DNA of 9,687 bases from Bacilli bacterium. Its GTDB lineage: Bacteria; Bacillota_I; Bacilli_A; RF39; UBA660. The position numbers were made by a program, and so were the translations under genes. The notes beneath the pieces are model-generated. The model had not been told where the DNA came from. It made no database searches and saw nothing but the letters and a program-made list of their open reading frames with translations. This document shows positions 1 to 5,962 of this stretch, in pieces. Position 1 is the stretch's first letter; the number at the start of each line of letters is the position of its first letter. Where the stretch lies: contig JAEEMF010000061.1 in the NCBI GenBank assembly GCA_016283075.1, positions 1-9,687 of the forward strand. Direction: 5' to 3'.

Positions 1-1
1 A

Positions 2-256
2 ATATATAGTATTAAGTTAGGAATTCCTAAATTAGCAGAATTATTTACAGTACCAATTGGTTCAAGTGAATACTGGACTATGAGTAAAGCTGATGAAAAT
101 ACTAATCTTTATACAATTTCTACTGAAGGCGTTAAAGTAGCAAGTTATACTTCAACTAATAAATATATTAGAGAAACATTTGTAATATCTAAGGAATTAC
201 CAGTAACTAAAGGTTCCGGTACCATCTCAGATCCTTATGTTGTAATACCAGCATAA
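2..256 (+). CDS. C-terminal fragment of a probable secreted/surface protein
   Basis: This reading frame is open from the left edge and ends with TAA at 254-256; the start lies outside the window. About 84 residues are visible, rich in Ser, Thr, Lys and Tyr with no membrane segment. The last 30 residues contain R-E-T-F-V-I-S-K-E-L-P-V-T, then K-G-S-G-T-I-S-D-P-Y-V-V. This resembles the terminal pattern (roughly R-P-V-h-x-L ... G-x-G-T-x-x-x-P-Y-x-h) of many Bacillota extracellular or prepilin-associated proteins. The resemblance is from memory and the family is not firmly assigned. No terminator is visible before the next gene, which starts 28 bases later, so the two may be cotranscribed. The frame is well supported; the function is not. 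Confidence 0.6.
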   Translation: MYSIKLGIPKLAELFTVPIGSSEYWTMSKADENTNLYTISTEGVKVASYTSTNKYIRETFVISKELPVTKGSGTISDPYVVIPA

Positions 257-284
257 TTATAGTATAATTAATGAAGGTGATTAA

Positions 285-602
285 ATGGACAGATATATTG
301 AATATGCACTTCTTATTATTGTTACTGTTATCATAGCAATTGCTATATCAAGAGCAACAAGAAAAGATGCAAAAATTGAAGTTAATAAATTAGTTGATTT
401 CTTAGGTGGAAAAAATAATATTATTAGTTATGAAGCTAATAAATCAAGATTTATGGTTACTTTAAAAAATATTTCATTAGTTAATAAAGAAGGTATTCAA
501 AAGATGGGTGCTCAAGGTATGGTTGAAATTGATAATCAATTAAAGATTATTCTTGGTACTCAAGCCGAAGTATTAAAAAAATATATTGATGAATTAAAAT
601 AA
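285..602 (+). CDS. Membrane-anchored PTS EIIB-like protein lacking the catalytic Cys
   Basis: This 105-aa protein has one N-terminal membrane segment (about residues 6-22), a basic stretch, then a single domain (about 32-104) that follows the glucose-type PTS EIIB fold: K-L-V-D-F-L-G-G-K-N-N-I (35-46), S-R-F-M-V-T-L (54-60), G-A-Q-G-M-V-E (75-81) and a final I-I-L-G-T-Q (88-93). In true EIIB-Glc domains the phosphorylated Cys sits in the motif A-C-x-[ST]-R-L-R; here the aligned residue is Asn52 (A-N-K-S-R-F-M). It therefore probably cannot take phosphate from EIIA, and a regulatory or structural role is an inference. It has no EIIC permease fused to it or beside it. The ribosome site is GAAGGTGA at 273-280, just before ATG. 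A TTGTAA/TATAAT pair (240-245, 263-268) exists upstream, but its start point would fall inside the ribosome site, so I doubt it. The gene ends at a bidirectional terminator. Confidence 0.8.
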   Translation: MDRYIEYALLIIVTVIIAIAISRATRKDAKIEVNKLVDFLGGKNNIISYEANKSRFMVTLKNISLVNKEGIQKMGAQGMVEIDNQLKIILGTQAEVLKKYIDELK

Positions 603-633
603 AAATACAAGGTTTAAAACCTTGTATTTTTTT
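603..633. terminator. Bidirectional intrinsic terminator
   Basis: There is a perfect 13-base inverted repeat at 603-615 and 617-629; in practice this is a 10-bp stem with a 7-base loop. A T-run at 627-633 serves plus-strand transcripts, and an A-rich run at 595-605 serves minus-strand transcripts. It lies between two convergent genes: the EIIB-like stop ends at 602 and the CDF gene stop codon is at 632-634, so the terminator fills the whole gap. Confidence 0.9.
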
Positions 634-1744
634 AATCACTAGCATCTATATCTAAAGTAATATTAATTTTATAATCTTTATATTTTTCTTTTACTTCGTC
701 ATATATAGATTTATATATAACATCTGGTTCTTTTATTTTAAAATCAATTATGATATCAAAGCTTATTGATTTTTCTGCTTCATCTAAATAGAAACCATGC
801 ATTTGCAATATTCCGTTATGTTTAAATACTATATCTTTAACATCTTTTCTAATATTTATTATTTCTTTATCAGTAGTGTTTACTGAATATACTCCTATGG
901 TATGTAAGATAATACCATATTTTTGTAATATCATTTTACTTATATCTCTTGAAGTTGCGTCTATATCCGCAACTGTTAAAGTATCTTTTACTTCAATATG
1001 TACTGAGCCAATATATTTATCAGGACCATAATCATTTAATATTAAATCATATACTCCTTCTACATTATCTATTGTAAGAATATCCTTCTTTATTGATTTA
1101 GTAAGTTTACTTTCTGCTCTTCTTCCTAGTACATTATCAATCGCTGATTTAATTAAAGATAATGCTGATTTAATAATAAAGATAGAAATTAATAAACCTA
1201 CATATGCTTCAATATTTAATTTAAATATCATATATATAATAGTAGATATTAATACTGATAAGGATAGTACTGCATCTTGATAAGCATCTATTCCACTTGC
1301 AACAAGGGTATCTGAATTAACTTTTTTACCAGTTCTTTTTACATACATTCCAAGTACTATTTTAACAAGTATACCAATTACTAATACAATAATAGTTATA
1401 GTACTATAGTTTACTTTTGTAGGATTAATTATCTTTTTAAAAGATTCTCCAAAAGAAGTAATACCTGCATATAAAATGATACCTGATACTACAAGTGAAG
1501 CCATATATTCAATTCTTCCATATCCGTATGGATGATCTCTATCAGGAGCTTTTCCAGCAAACTTAGTACTTACTATTGTAACAATGCTAGATAATCCATC
1601 ACTTAAGTTATTTAAAGCGTCTAGTATAATTGCAATAGATCCTGCTAATAGACCCGCTATTACTTTTATAATAGATAAGAATATATTACTTAGTATAGCA
1701 ATAATACTTGTTCTTACTACTATTTGTTCTCTACTTTTTTTCAT
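632..1744 (-). CDS. Cation diffusion facilitator (CDF) family metal exporter, probably Mn-type
   Basis: This 370-aa protein has six predicted membrane helices in the first 210 residues and a long cytoplasmic C-terminus. CDF hallmarks are Asn45-x3-Asp49 in helix 2, D-R-D-H-P-Y-G-Y-G-R at 68-77 and Asp153-x3-Asp157 in helix 5. An N/D plus D/D site is typical of the Mn branch of the family, whereas Zn exporters usually have His in helix 5. Mn2+/H+ antiport out of the cell is therefore the likeliest role, but iron cannot be excluded. The C-terminus (about 215-370) is longer than the usual single dimerisation domain and seems to hold two similar ferredoxin-like units (about 225-295 and 308-368). 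The start is set by AGAGGTGA a few bases before ATG. A TATAAT lies at 1768-1773. It shares the bidirectional terminator at 603-633. Confidence 0.93.
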   Translation of the reverse strand: MKKSREQIVVRTSIIAILSNIFLSIIKVIAGLLAGSIAIILDALNNLSDGLSSIVTIVSTKFAGKAPDRDHPYGYGRIEYMASLVVSGIILYAGITSFGESFKKIINPTKVNYSTITIIVLVIGILVKIVLGMYVKRTGKKVNSDTLVASGIDAYQDAVLSLSVLISTIIYMIFKLNIEAYVGLLISIFIIKSALSLIKSAIDNVLGRRAESKLTKSIKKDILTIDNVEGVYDLILNDYGPDKYIGSVHIEVKDTLTVADIDATSRDISKMILQKYGIILHTIGVYSVNTTDKEIINIRKDVKDIVFKHNGILQMHGFYLDEAEKSISFDIIIDFKIKEPDVIYKSIYDEVKEKYKDYKINITLDIDASD

Positions 1745-1767
1745 AAGTCACCTCTATATTTACTTTT

Positions 1768-1773
1768 ATTATA
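1768..1773 (-). promoter_or_regulatory. Possible -10 box of the CDF gene
   Basis: TATAAT on the minus strand lies 24 bases before the ATG, leaving a leader of roughly 17 bases that includes AGAGGTGA. The -35 position (about 1791-1796, TAGCAA) is poor and overlaps the terminator stem of the upstream gene. Because a terminator separates the CDF gene from its upstream neighbour, a promoter here would be needed. Confidence 0.45.
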
Positions 1774-1774
1774 C

Positions 1775-1799
1775 AAAAAAAGACTAGCTGTTGCTAGTC
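1775..1799 (-). terminator. Intrinsic terminator overlapping the stop codon of the transglutaminase-like gene
   Basis: On the minus strand a GACTAGC / GCTAGTC stem (1793-1799 with 1782-1788, loop 1789-1792) is followed by a run of seven T (1781-1775). The stem encodes the last residues Thr-Ser-Asn-Ser and includes the TAG stop at 1786-1784. Confidence 0.88.
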
Positions 1800-2725
1800 A
1801 TTTCTGGATATATTTCTTTATTATAAGAATGCTGAGTTGTTTGTATTTTTAAGAATTGTTCATCATCAGCAAGGAAGAAATCATATATTAACATATTTAC
1901 TCCGTCTGATCTTACTGGGTCATCCCAAGTTAAATCTAAGTGATACCAGTTATTATCTAGTTCTACAGCATTCCATATATGATCATCAGTAGATATTTTA
2001 TAATTCCTAATATTTAAATAATTTAAGAATATTGCCATAGCATCAGTATATCCACTACAAAGAGCAATATGGTTACTATAAAGACCAGTTGCTTTATGTG
2101 AGTTATTTATATTTGCAGAATAAATATTATTCTTTATTTCATTAGATTTTTCTTCATCATATTTAGTATTATTTATTAAATAATCATGTACTGCTTTAAT
2201 AGCATCGTTATAACTCATTCCTTCTGTAAGTACTTCAGAAGATATTTCATTCATAGTTTTATTTATATAAGCTATATCTACTTCATTATATAGTTTATCT
2301 ACACTTATAGTTATCTTTCCCATAGAGTTAGTAGAGATAAATAACTTGTTAAAACTATTGTATGGATGAACAAAGTTATTTATTAAAGTAAGTGAATTAG
2401 ATTCACCAGAAATTTCTTTTATATCATCTACACATTTTACATAGTCTTTATCACAGTAGAATGAGAATTCATCCATACCACTATCTACTATAGTATATAT
2501 ATTATTTAAAATATCCTTTTTACTCTTTGTTTCAAAATCATGAGTTATTTGAACATAATCATAATCTTCTCTTTTACTATAATCATTCAATGTTAATTCT
2601 TTTAATTCTTTTTTATATATAAAATTATTAATAATAAATTGATTAATATTTTCATTAAATATAATTACACTTATAAGAATAGTACAATAAAGTATAATGA
2701 CAATAACTTTAGTTGCTGTCTTCAT
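1784..2725 (-). CDS. Membrane-anchored transglutaminase-like (papain-like fold) protein
   Basis: This 313-aa protein has one N-terminal membrane helix (about 6-23) with no lipobox or clear cleavage site, so the rest probably faces outward as an anchored domain. The transglutaminase-like core lies at about 170-290. The Cys-His-Asp triad is visible: Cys223 in A-L-C-S-G-Y-T-D-A, His249 in D-D-H-I-W-N-A-V and Asp264 in W-Y-H-L-D-L-T-W-D-D-P. Residues 40-165 form a poorly conserved N-terminal part. Bacterial proteins of this class act as peptidases or crosslinking/deamidating enzymes at the envelope; the substrate cannot be inferred here. AGGTGA lies six bases before the ATG. It is a single-gene unit with its own terminator, between rpsT and the CDF gene on the same strand. 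Confidence 0.9.
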   Translation of the reverse strand: MKTATKVIVIILYCTILISVIIFNENINQFIINNFIYKKELKELTLNDYSKREDYDYVQITHDFETKSKKDILNNIYTIVDSGMDEFSFYCDKDYVKCVDDIKEISGESNSLTLINNFVHPYNSFNKLFISTNSMGKITISVDKLYNEVDIAYINKTMNEISSEVLTEGMSYNDAIKAVHDYLINNTKYDEEKSNEIKNNIYSANINNSHKATGLYSNHIALCSGYTDAMAIFLNYLNIRNYKISTDDHIWNAVELDNNWYHLDLTWDDPVRSDGVNMLIYDFFLADDEQFLKIQTTQHSYNKEIYPEMTSNS

Positions 2726-2757
2726 ATAATCACCTAATATAAGTATATCATAAAGGC

Positions 2758-2782
2758 AAAAAAAAAGAAGTAAAATTACTCC
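2758..2782 (-). terminator. Intrinsic terminator overlapping the rpsT stop codon
   Basis: On the minus strand GGAGTAA (2782-2776) pairs with TTACTTC (2773-2767) through a 2-base gap, giving 7 potential pairs including one G-U. A nine-base T tract follows (2766-2758). The stem contains the final GAG codon and the TAA stop of rpsT. The stem is short and AT-rich, so the efficiency is uncertain. Confidence 0.68.
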
Positions 2783-3039
2783 ATGCTGTTAACTTTTTTA
2801 GTTAAACGAGCTTTACTACGAGCACTTTTATTCTTTGTTGTTACACCGCTTGCAACTGCTTTATCAATTCTTTTAATTGCAACTTTTAAATTAGCAGCAG
2901 CTTTTTCTTTATCTTTATTTAATACAGCTTTTTCTACATTCTTAACAGCTGTTCTCATACTTGCTTCAAAATTATTGTTTTCTACAGTTCTTTTAATATT
3001 TTTTCTAACAGCTTTTTTAGCATTTTTCATATTTGCCAT
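2776..3039 (-). CDS. rpsT: 30S ribosomal protein bS20
   Basis: This 87-aa basic protein matches bS20 in length and pattern: the start M-A-N-M-K-N-A-K-K, alternating Lys/Ala helices, a central K-A-A-A-N-L-K-V-A-I-K-R-I-D-K-A and the ending S-A-R-S-K-A-R-L-T-K-K-V-N. bS20 is an early-assembling helical protein of the 30S subunit that contacts 16S rRNA. The first Met is preferred over Met4 because GGAGGTGA lies six bases before it and the M-A-N start is family-typical. It is monocistronic: it has its own promoter (3068-3096) and a terminator overlapping its stop codon. It is transcribed divergently from the DUF1292 gene. Confidence 0.96.
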   Translation of the reverse strand: MANMKNAKKAVRKNIKRTVENNNFEASMRTAVKNVEKAVLNKDKEKAAANLKVAIKRIDKAVASGVTTKNKSARSKARLTKKVNSME

Positions 3040-3067
3040 ACAATTTCACCTCCCAGGTCAACTTAAC

Positions 3068-3096
3068 AATATAGATTTTAACAAAAAAAATGTTAA
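3068..3096 (-). promoter_or_regulatory. rpsT promoter
   Basis: On the minus strand, -35 TTAACA (3096-3091) and -10 TATATT (3073-3068) are separated by 17 bases, each one mismatch from consensus. The predicted start is near 3061, giving a leader of about 22 bases with GGAGGTGA. A second overlapping pair, TTGCAT (3103-3098) and TAAAAT (3080-3075), also with a 17-base spacer, could act as an alternative. Confidence 0.7.
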
Positions 3097-3099
3097 AAT
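3075..3099. repeat. Inverted repeat over the rpsT promoter
   Basis: ATTTTAACA (3075-3083) and TGTTAAAAT (3091-3099) form a perfect 9-base inverted repeat around seven A. It covers the -35 box and most of the spacer of the predicted rpsT promoter, so it could be an operator. Chance occurrence in AT-rich DNA is possible. Confidence 0.45.
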
Positions 3100-3123
3100 G
3101 CAATAAAAAACAGCACTTTTATT

Positions 3124-3142
3124 AAAATAATACTATTATTTT
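3124..3142. repeat. 19-bp AT-only dyad upstream of the DUF1292 promoter
   Basis: AAAATAATA (3124-3132) and TATTATTTT (3134-3142) are perfect inverted arms around one C. The dyad is centred about 40 bases upstream of the extended -10 box. It may be a regulator site, or simply an A/T-rich upstream element. Confidence 0.35.
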
Positions 3143-3166
3143 TATCTTTTAAAAAGAATGCTTGTA

Positions 3167-3175
3167 TGATATAAT
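3167..3175 (+). promoter_or_regulatory. Extended -10 promoter of the DUF1292 gene
   Basis: TGATATAAT is a perfect TGnTATAAT extended -10. No good -35 box lies 17 bases upstream, which is usual for extended -10 promoters. The predicted start near 3182 gives a leader of about 33 bases before the ATG at 3215. Confidence 0.65.
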
Positions 3176-3214
3176 TACTTTGTAGATAGAAAGTTAAAGA
3201 AAGGGTAGTTAATT

Positions 3215-3481
3215 ATGAATAAAGAAATGATAAATGTAATTGATGAAACTGGTACTTCTAAACAAGTAGAAGTAGTAGCATATTTTACTTTAAAGTCAAA
3301 TGGTAAAAATTATTTAATATATACAGAAAACAAAACAGATGTAAGTGGGAATGTAGAAACTTATACATCTGAAATAGTAGATAATAATGATGGTACTGCT
3401 ACATTATTAGGAATTACTGATGATTCTGCATGGGTAGAAATTAAAAAAGTAATGTTAGATATAGCTAAAGATGGGGAGTAG
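3215..3481 (+). CDS. DUF1292 (YrzB-like) family protein
   Basis: This 88-aa acidic, soluble protein has the DUF1292 pattern: an opening I-N-V-I-D-E-T-G (6-13), a central strand pair F-T-L-K-S-N-G-K-N-Y-L-I-Y, and an ending L-G-I-T-D-D-S-A-W-V-E-I-K-K-V, equivalent to the family's L-x-x-I-x-D-D-E-E-W-x-x-V. The length is normal for the family. The biochemical role is unknown; in Bacillus the homologue yrzB sits beside a Holliday-junction resolvase-like gene, a context absent here. An A/G-rich stretch (AAAGGG, about 3199-3204) lies ten bases before ATG. It is the first gene of an operon with the 222-aa protein, which follows after six bases. Confidence 0.85.
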   Translation: MNKEMINVIDETGTSKQVEVVAYFTLKSNGKNYLIYTENKTDVSGNVETYTSEIVDNNDGTATLLGITDDSAWVEIKKVMLDIAKDGE

Positions 3482-3487
3482 ATATTA

Positions 3488-4156
3488 ATGAATAATAGTT
3501 TATATTCAATTATTAGTGTTTCCACTTTAAAAGGTAAAACAATAAAAAAAGAAGAAACTAGAATTGCTTTATTAATATCTAACTTATTTAATAAGTTATC
3601 GAGTGGTTATTATAAAAAAAACAGTTTAATAGCACCAGCACCAGCTCCTGCTACTACACCTGTTAAACCAGTAATGCCTGCTCCAAGTATTCCTAATGTA
3701 ATTAATACAGCTGTAGCTTCTAATCCAGTTGTAGTAGGACAAGATCCTATTATACCTGCTAAACAAGTGGAGGAAACAAAATCAGAAAAGAGTTTTACAG
3801 AAAAGACAACTCCAATAGATGTTATTTTCTTAAAAAGTACTAGAATGCACGCTAATTCACCTGCGAAAAAGTTACTAATTAGTAGAACATTTATTCAAAA
3901 GCTAATTGGTCACCGTGCTAAATCAATAAATGAAAATAAAAACAACATACCAGCTCCAAGAATGGCTACTATTCCAAAAATGGTAGATCCTAAAGATGAA
4001 GCTGTTAAAAAGTATGTTGATTTAATGAAAAAGAGAAAAGAAGCAATTGCTATGAAACAAGGGTATGAAAAAGAAATGACATCACTTGTTAATGAATTTG
4101 GTATTACTCTTGATATGGTAAATGCTGAACTTGCTAAAAGAGGAGAAGTTGCATAA
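3488..4156 (+). CDS. Unrecognised protein with Pro/Ala-rich linker and helical C-terminus
   Basis: I do not recognise a family for this 222-aa protein. It has three parts: a mainly helical N-terminal block (1-47) without a signal peptide; a low-complexity Pro/Ala/Val linker (about 49-97) with P-A-P-A-P-A and several P-x-x-P spacings; and a basic region (110-160) leading to a charged helical C-terminus (about 166-222, K-K-Y-V-D-L-M-K-K-R-K-E-A) that may form a coiled coil. A flexible tether between two folded ends suggests a scaffold or cytoskeleton/cell-division type role, but that is only a guess. The ribosome site (GGGGAGT, 3473-3479) lies inside the end of the DUF1292 gene, so translation is probably coupled. 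The stop codon lies within a terminator hairpin. Confidence 0.8.
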   Translation: MNNSLYSIISVSTLKGKTIKKEETRIALLISNLFNKLSSGYYKKNSLIAPAPAPATTPVKPVMPAPSIPNVINTAVASNPVVVGQDPIIPAKQVEETKSEKSFTEKTTPIDVIFLKSTRMHANSPAKKLLISRTFIQKLIGHRAKSINENKNNIPAPRMATIPKMVDPKDEAVKKYVDLMKKRKEAIAMKQGYEKEMTSLVNEFGITLDMVNAELAKRGEVA

Positions 4157-4172
4157 TTATGTAACTTTTTTT
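4148..4172 (+). terminator. Terminator or attenuator between the 222-aa gene and nfo
   Basis: GTTGCAT (4148-4154) pairs with ATGTAAC (4159-4165) around AATT, with one G-T pair, followed by seven T (4166-4172). The stop TAA (4154-4156) is inside the hairpin. The nfo ribosome site begins at the next base (4173), so no promoter fits between them; partial read-through may feed nfo. Confidence 0.72.
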
Positions 4173-4182
4173 GGGAGGTTTT

Positions 4183-5091
4183 ATGAAAGAACTTATTATA
4201 GGAAATCATGTATCTTTTAAAAAAGATACACAACTTCTAGGTAGTGTTAATGAAGAGCTTAGTTATGGAGGAAATACTTTCATGTTTTATACAGGAGCTC
4301 CTCAAAATACCGCTAGATGCGAAATAAATGATATTATTACTGAAGAAGCTATAAATCTTATGAAACAAAGCGGAATAGATTTAGAAAATGTAGTGGTACA
4401 TGCACCATATATAATTAATCCAGCTAATACTGCTAACTTAGAGTTTTCTACAAACTTTTTAAAACAAGAAATAGATAGAGTAGAAAAACTAGGAGTTAAA
4501 AGATTAGTACTTCATCCTGGTAGTCATGTTAATTTAGGAGTAGATGTAGCTATTAAAAATATTATATTTGTTTTAAACGAGTGTATTACTCCTAGTACAA
4601 AAGTAGATATTTGTTTAGAAACAATGGCTGGTAAAGGTAGTGAAGTAGGAAGAACTTTTGAAGAGTTAAAAGAAATAATAGATGGTGTTAAATATAATGA
4701 CAAAGTAAAAGTATGTTTAGATACATGCCATTTAAATGATGCTGGTTATGATATAGCTAATTTTGATAAAATACTTGATGAATTTGATAAAGTAATTGGT
4801 ATAGATAAAATAGGATGTGTACATATAAATGATAGTAAAAATACTCTAGGATCTCATAAAGATCGTCATGAAAATATTGGTATTGGTACAATTGGTTTTG
4901 ATAACTTACTAAATGTTATATATAATAAAAGACTTGAAGATGTACCTAAAATATTAGAAACTCCTTATGTAGGTGAAACTGATGATTCTAAAGAAAAGAA
5001 TTATCCACCATATAAGTTTGAGATTGAAATGATAAGAGATAAGAAATTCAATGAACATTTACTTGAAGATATAAGAAGTTTTTATAAATAA
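4183..5091 (+). CDS. nfo: Endonuclease IV (AP endonuclease)
   Basis: This 302-aa protein of the Nfo family cuts the DNA backbone 5' of abasic sites in base excision repair, using a three-metal centre. All nine expected metal ligands are visible: His73 (V-V-H-A-P-Y), His111 (L-H-P-G-S-H), Glu146 (L-E-T-M-A-G), Asp180 and His183 (L-D-T-C-H), His214 (H-I-N-D-S), Asp227 and His229 (K-D-R-H-E-N-I-G), and Glu259 (I-L-E-T-P). The F-Y-T-G-A-P-Q-N-T motif (35-43) is typical of the family. I chose ATG 4183 because GGGAGG (4173-4178) sits just before it; an in-frame TTG at 4171 lies upstream of that site. It has no promoter of its own in the gap and ends in a hairpin that spans its stop codon. Confidence 0.96.
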   Translation: MKELIIGNHVSFKKDTQLLGSVNEELSYGGNTFMFYTGAPQNTARCEINDIITEEAINLMKQSGIDLENVVVHAPYIINPANTANLEFSTNFLKQEIDRVEKLGVKRLVLHPGSHVNLGVDVAIKNIIFVLNECITPSTKVDICLETMAGKGSEVGRTFEELKEIIDGVKYNDKVKVCLDTCHLNDAGYDIANFDKILDEFDKVIGIDKIGCVHINDSKNTLGSHKDRHENIGIGTIGFDNLLNVIYNKRLEDVPKILETPYVGETDDSKEKNYPPYKFEIEMIRDKKFNEHLLEDIRSFYK

Positions 5092-5105
5092 CTTATATCT
5101 TTTTT
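5068..5105 (+). terminator. Intrinsic terminator spanning the nfo stop codon
   Basis: GATATAAG (5068-5075) pairs with CTTATATC (5092-5099), followed by six T (5100-5105). An inner AAGTT/AACTT pairing is possible as an alternative. The stop TAA (5089-5091) is in the loop. The loop is long and the stem AT-rich, so strength is moderate. Confidence 0.62.
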
Positions 5106-5138
5106 GTTATAAAAAACCTTTTCTTTTTAATTTTTATT

Positions 5139-5147
5139 TGCTATAAT
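5139..5147 (+). promoter_or_regulatory. Extended -10 promoter of rpmG-efp
   Basis: TGCTATAAT matches TGnTATAAT exactly. There is no clear -35 box, only a T-rich stretch upstream. The predicted start is near 5154, 26 bases before the rpmG ATG. Confidence 0.7.
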
Positions 5148-5179
5148 ATACGTGCAAGAAATTGAGAAGGAGGGATAGT

Positions 5180-5347
5180 ATGGCAAAAAAAGGTGAAGCA
5201 AGAGAAAGAATTACTCTTCAATGTACTGAATGTAAAGAAGAAAACTATCGTACAGAAAAAAATAAAAGAAATACAACTGATCGTTTAGAATTAAAAAAAT
5301 TCTGTCCTAAATGTAAAAAACAAACAACTCATAAAGAAAAGAAATAA
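5180..5347 (+). CDS. rpmG: 50S ribosomal protein bL33, zinc-binding form
   Basis: This 55-aa basic protein has two Cys pairs, C15-T-E-C18 and C42-P-K-C45, that form the zinc ribbon of the C+ type of bL33. Other family landmarks are R-I-T-L-Q-C-T-E-C, N-Y-R-T-E-K-N-K-R-N-T-T-D-R-L-E-L-K-K-F-C and the closing T-T-H-K-E-K-K. I chose ATG 5180 (M-A-K-K start) because AAGGAGGG (5167-5174) lies before it; an in-frame TTG at 5162 lies upstream of that site. A zinc-free C- paralogue, as found in Bacillus, might exist elsewhere in the genome. efp follows after 57 bases with no terminator, so the two are probably cotranscribed. bL33 is more often next to secE/nusG; this pairing is less usual. Confidence 0.96.
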   Translation: MAKKGEARERITLQCTECKEENYRTEKNKRNTTDRLELKKFCPKCKKQTTHKEKK

Positions 5348-5362
5348 TCTTTATGTTTTTAA

Positions 5363-5397
5363 TAACTGCACCTATATGGTGGGTTAAAATAGGAGGT
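5363..5397 (+). promoter_or_regulatory. Small hairpin in the rpmG-efp gap that could affect the efp ribosome site
   Basis: CACC (5369-5372) pairs with GGTG (5378-5381), flanked by TAAC (5363-5366) with GTTA (5383-5386). The ACCT at 5370-5373 could instead pair with AGGT (5394-5397) inside the efp ribosome site AGGAGGT. The two foldings exclude each other. There is no T tract, so it is not a terminator. It may be coincidental. Confidence 0.3.
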
Positions 5398-5404
5398 AAA
5401 ATGT

Positions 5405-5962
5405 ATGGTTAATGTTAATGATATTAAAAATGGTATGACAGTTATCTTTGAAGACCAATTATTTATCGTACTTGAATTTTCTCATGTAAAACCTGGTAAA
5501 GGTGCAGCATATGTACAAATGAAATTAAAAAACTTAAGAACAGGTTCTATTGTTGAAAAGAGATTTAATTCGGGTGTGAAACTAGAAAAAGCTTTAATTG
5601 AAAGAAAAGAAATGCAATATCTATATGCTAATGGTGACGATTTTAATTTCATGAATATGGAAACTTATGATCAAATCGATTTAACTGCTGCACAAATAGG
5701 TGATGCTGTTAAGTTCTTAAAAGAAGGCTTAAATGTATTTGTAACTTTCTATGAAGGTGAAGTATTAGGTCTTGAACTTCCAGATAAAATTTCTTATACA
5801 GTTGCAAAAACTGAACCAGCTGTTAAAGGTAATACAACTAATAACGCTTTAAAAGAAGCTTATATGGATAATGGTTTAATGGTAAAAGTACCTTTATTTA
5901 TTAATGAAGGTGAAGAAATTACTGTTTCAACTAAAGATGGTAAATACGATTCAAGAGCATAA
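5405..5962 (+). CDS. efp: Translation elongation factor P
   Basis: This 185-aa protein has the three EF-P beta-barrel domains: a KOW-like N-domain (1-62), a central OB domain (about 66-126) and a C-terminal OB domain (about 130-185). EF-P binds stalled ribosomes between the P and E sites and promotes peptide bonds at polyproline stretches. The modified residue is Lys32 in H-V-K-P-G-K-G-A-A; this Lys is lysylated in E. coli and 5-aminopentanolylated in Bacillus. The C-terminal signature is N-T-T-N-N-A-L-K-E-A ... V-P-L-F-I-N-E-G-E-E-I. I chose ATG 5405, eight bases after AGGAGG (5391-5396); ATG 5401 is out of frame. Its stop codon is inside a strong terminator stem. One plausible local client is the Pro-rich 222-aa protein, though its P-A-P-A-P pattern is not polyproline. 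Confidence 0.97.
   Translation: MVNVNDIKNGMTVIFEDQLFIVLEFSHVKPGKGAAYVQMKLKNLRTGSIVEKRFNSGVKLEKALIERKEMQYLYANGDDFNFMNMETYDQIDLTAAQIGDAVKFLKEGLNVFVTFYEGEVLGLELPDKISYTVAKTEPAVKGNTTNNALKEAYMDNGLMVKVPLFINEGEEITVSTKDGKYDSRA

Noticed and set aside
240..268. TTGTAA-17-TATAAT promoter for the EIIB-like gene
   Set aside because: The predicted start (about 275) would fall inside the ribosome site, so it is not listed as a feature; cotranscription with the upstream gene is equally possible.
1584..1787. Plus-strand frame of 67 codons opposite the CDF gene
   Set aside because: It is fully antisense to the conserved N-terminal helices of the CDF gene and has no ribosome site; a shadow frame.
2783..3106. 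Plus-strand hydrophobic frame opposite rpsT
   Set aside because: It mirrors the Lys/Ala-rich rpsT codons as Phe/Leu/Ala; the opposite strand is a clear bS20 with promoter and ribosome site.
4171..4182. TTG start for nfo four codons upstream
   Set aside because: It precedes the GGGAGG site and overlaps the T tract of the terminator; ATG 4183 is correctly spaced.
3910..4233. Minus-strand frame across the end of the 222-aa gene and the nfo start
   Set aside because: It overlaps two plus-strand genes and the nfo ribosome site, with no family resemblance.
5162..5179. TTG start for rpmG six codons upstream
   Set aside because: The extra codons encode the ribosome site itself (AAGGAGGG); M-A-K-K at 5180 is the family start.
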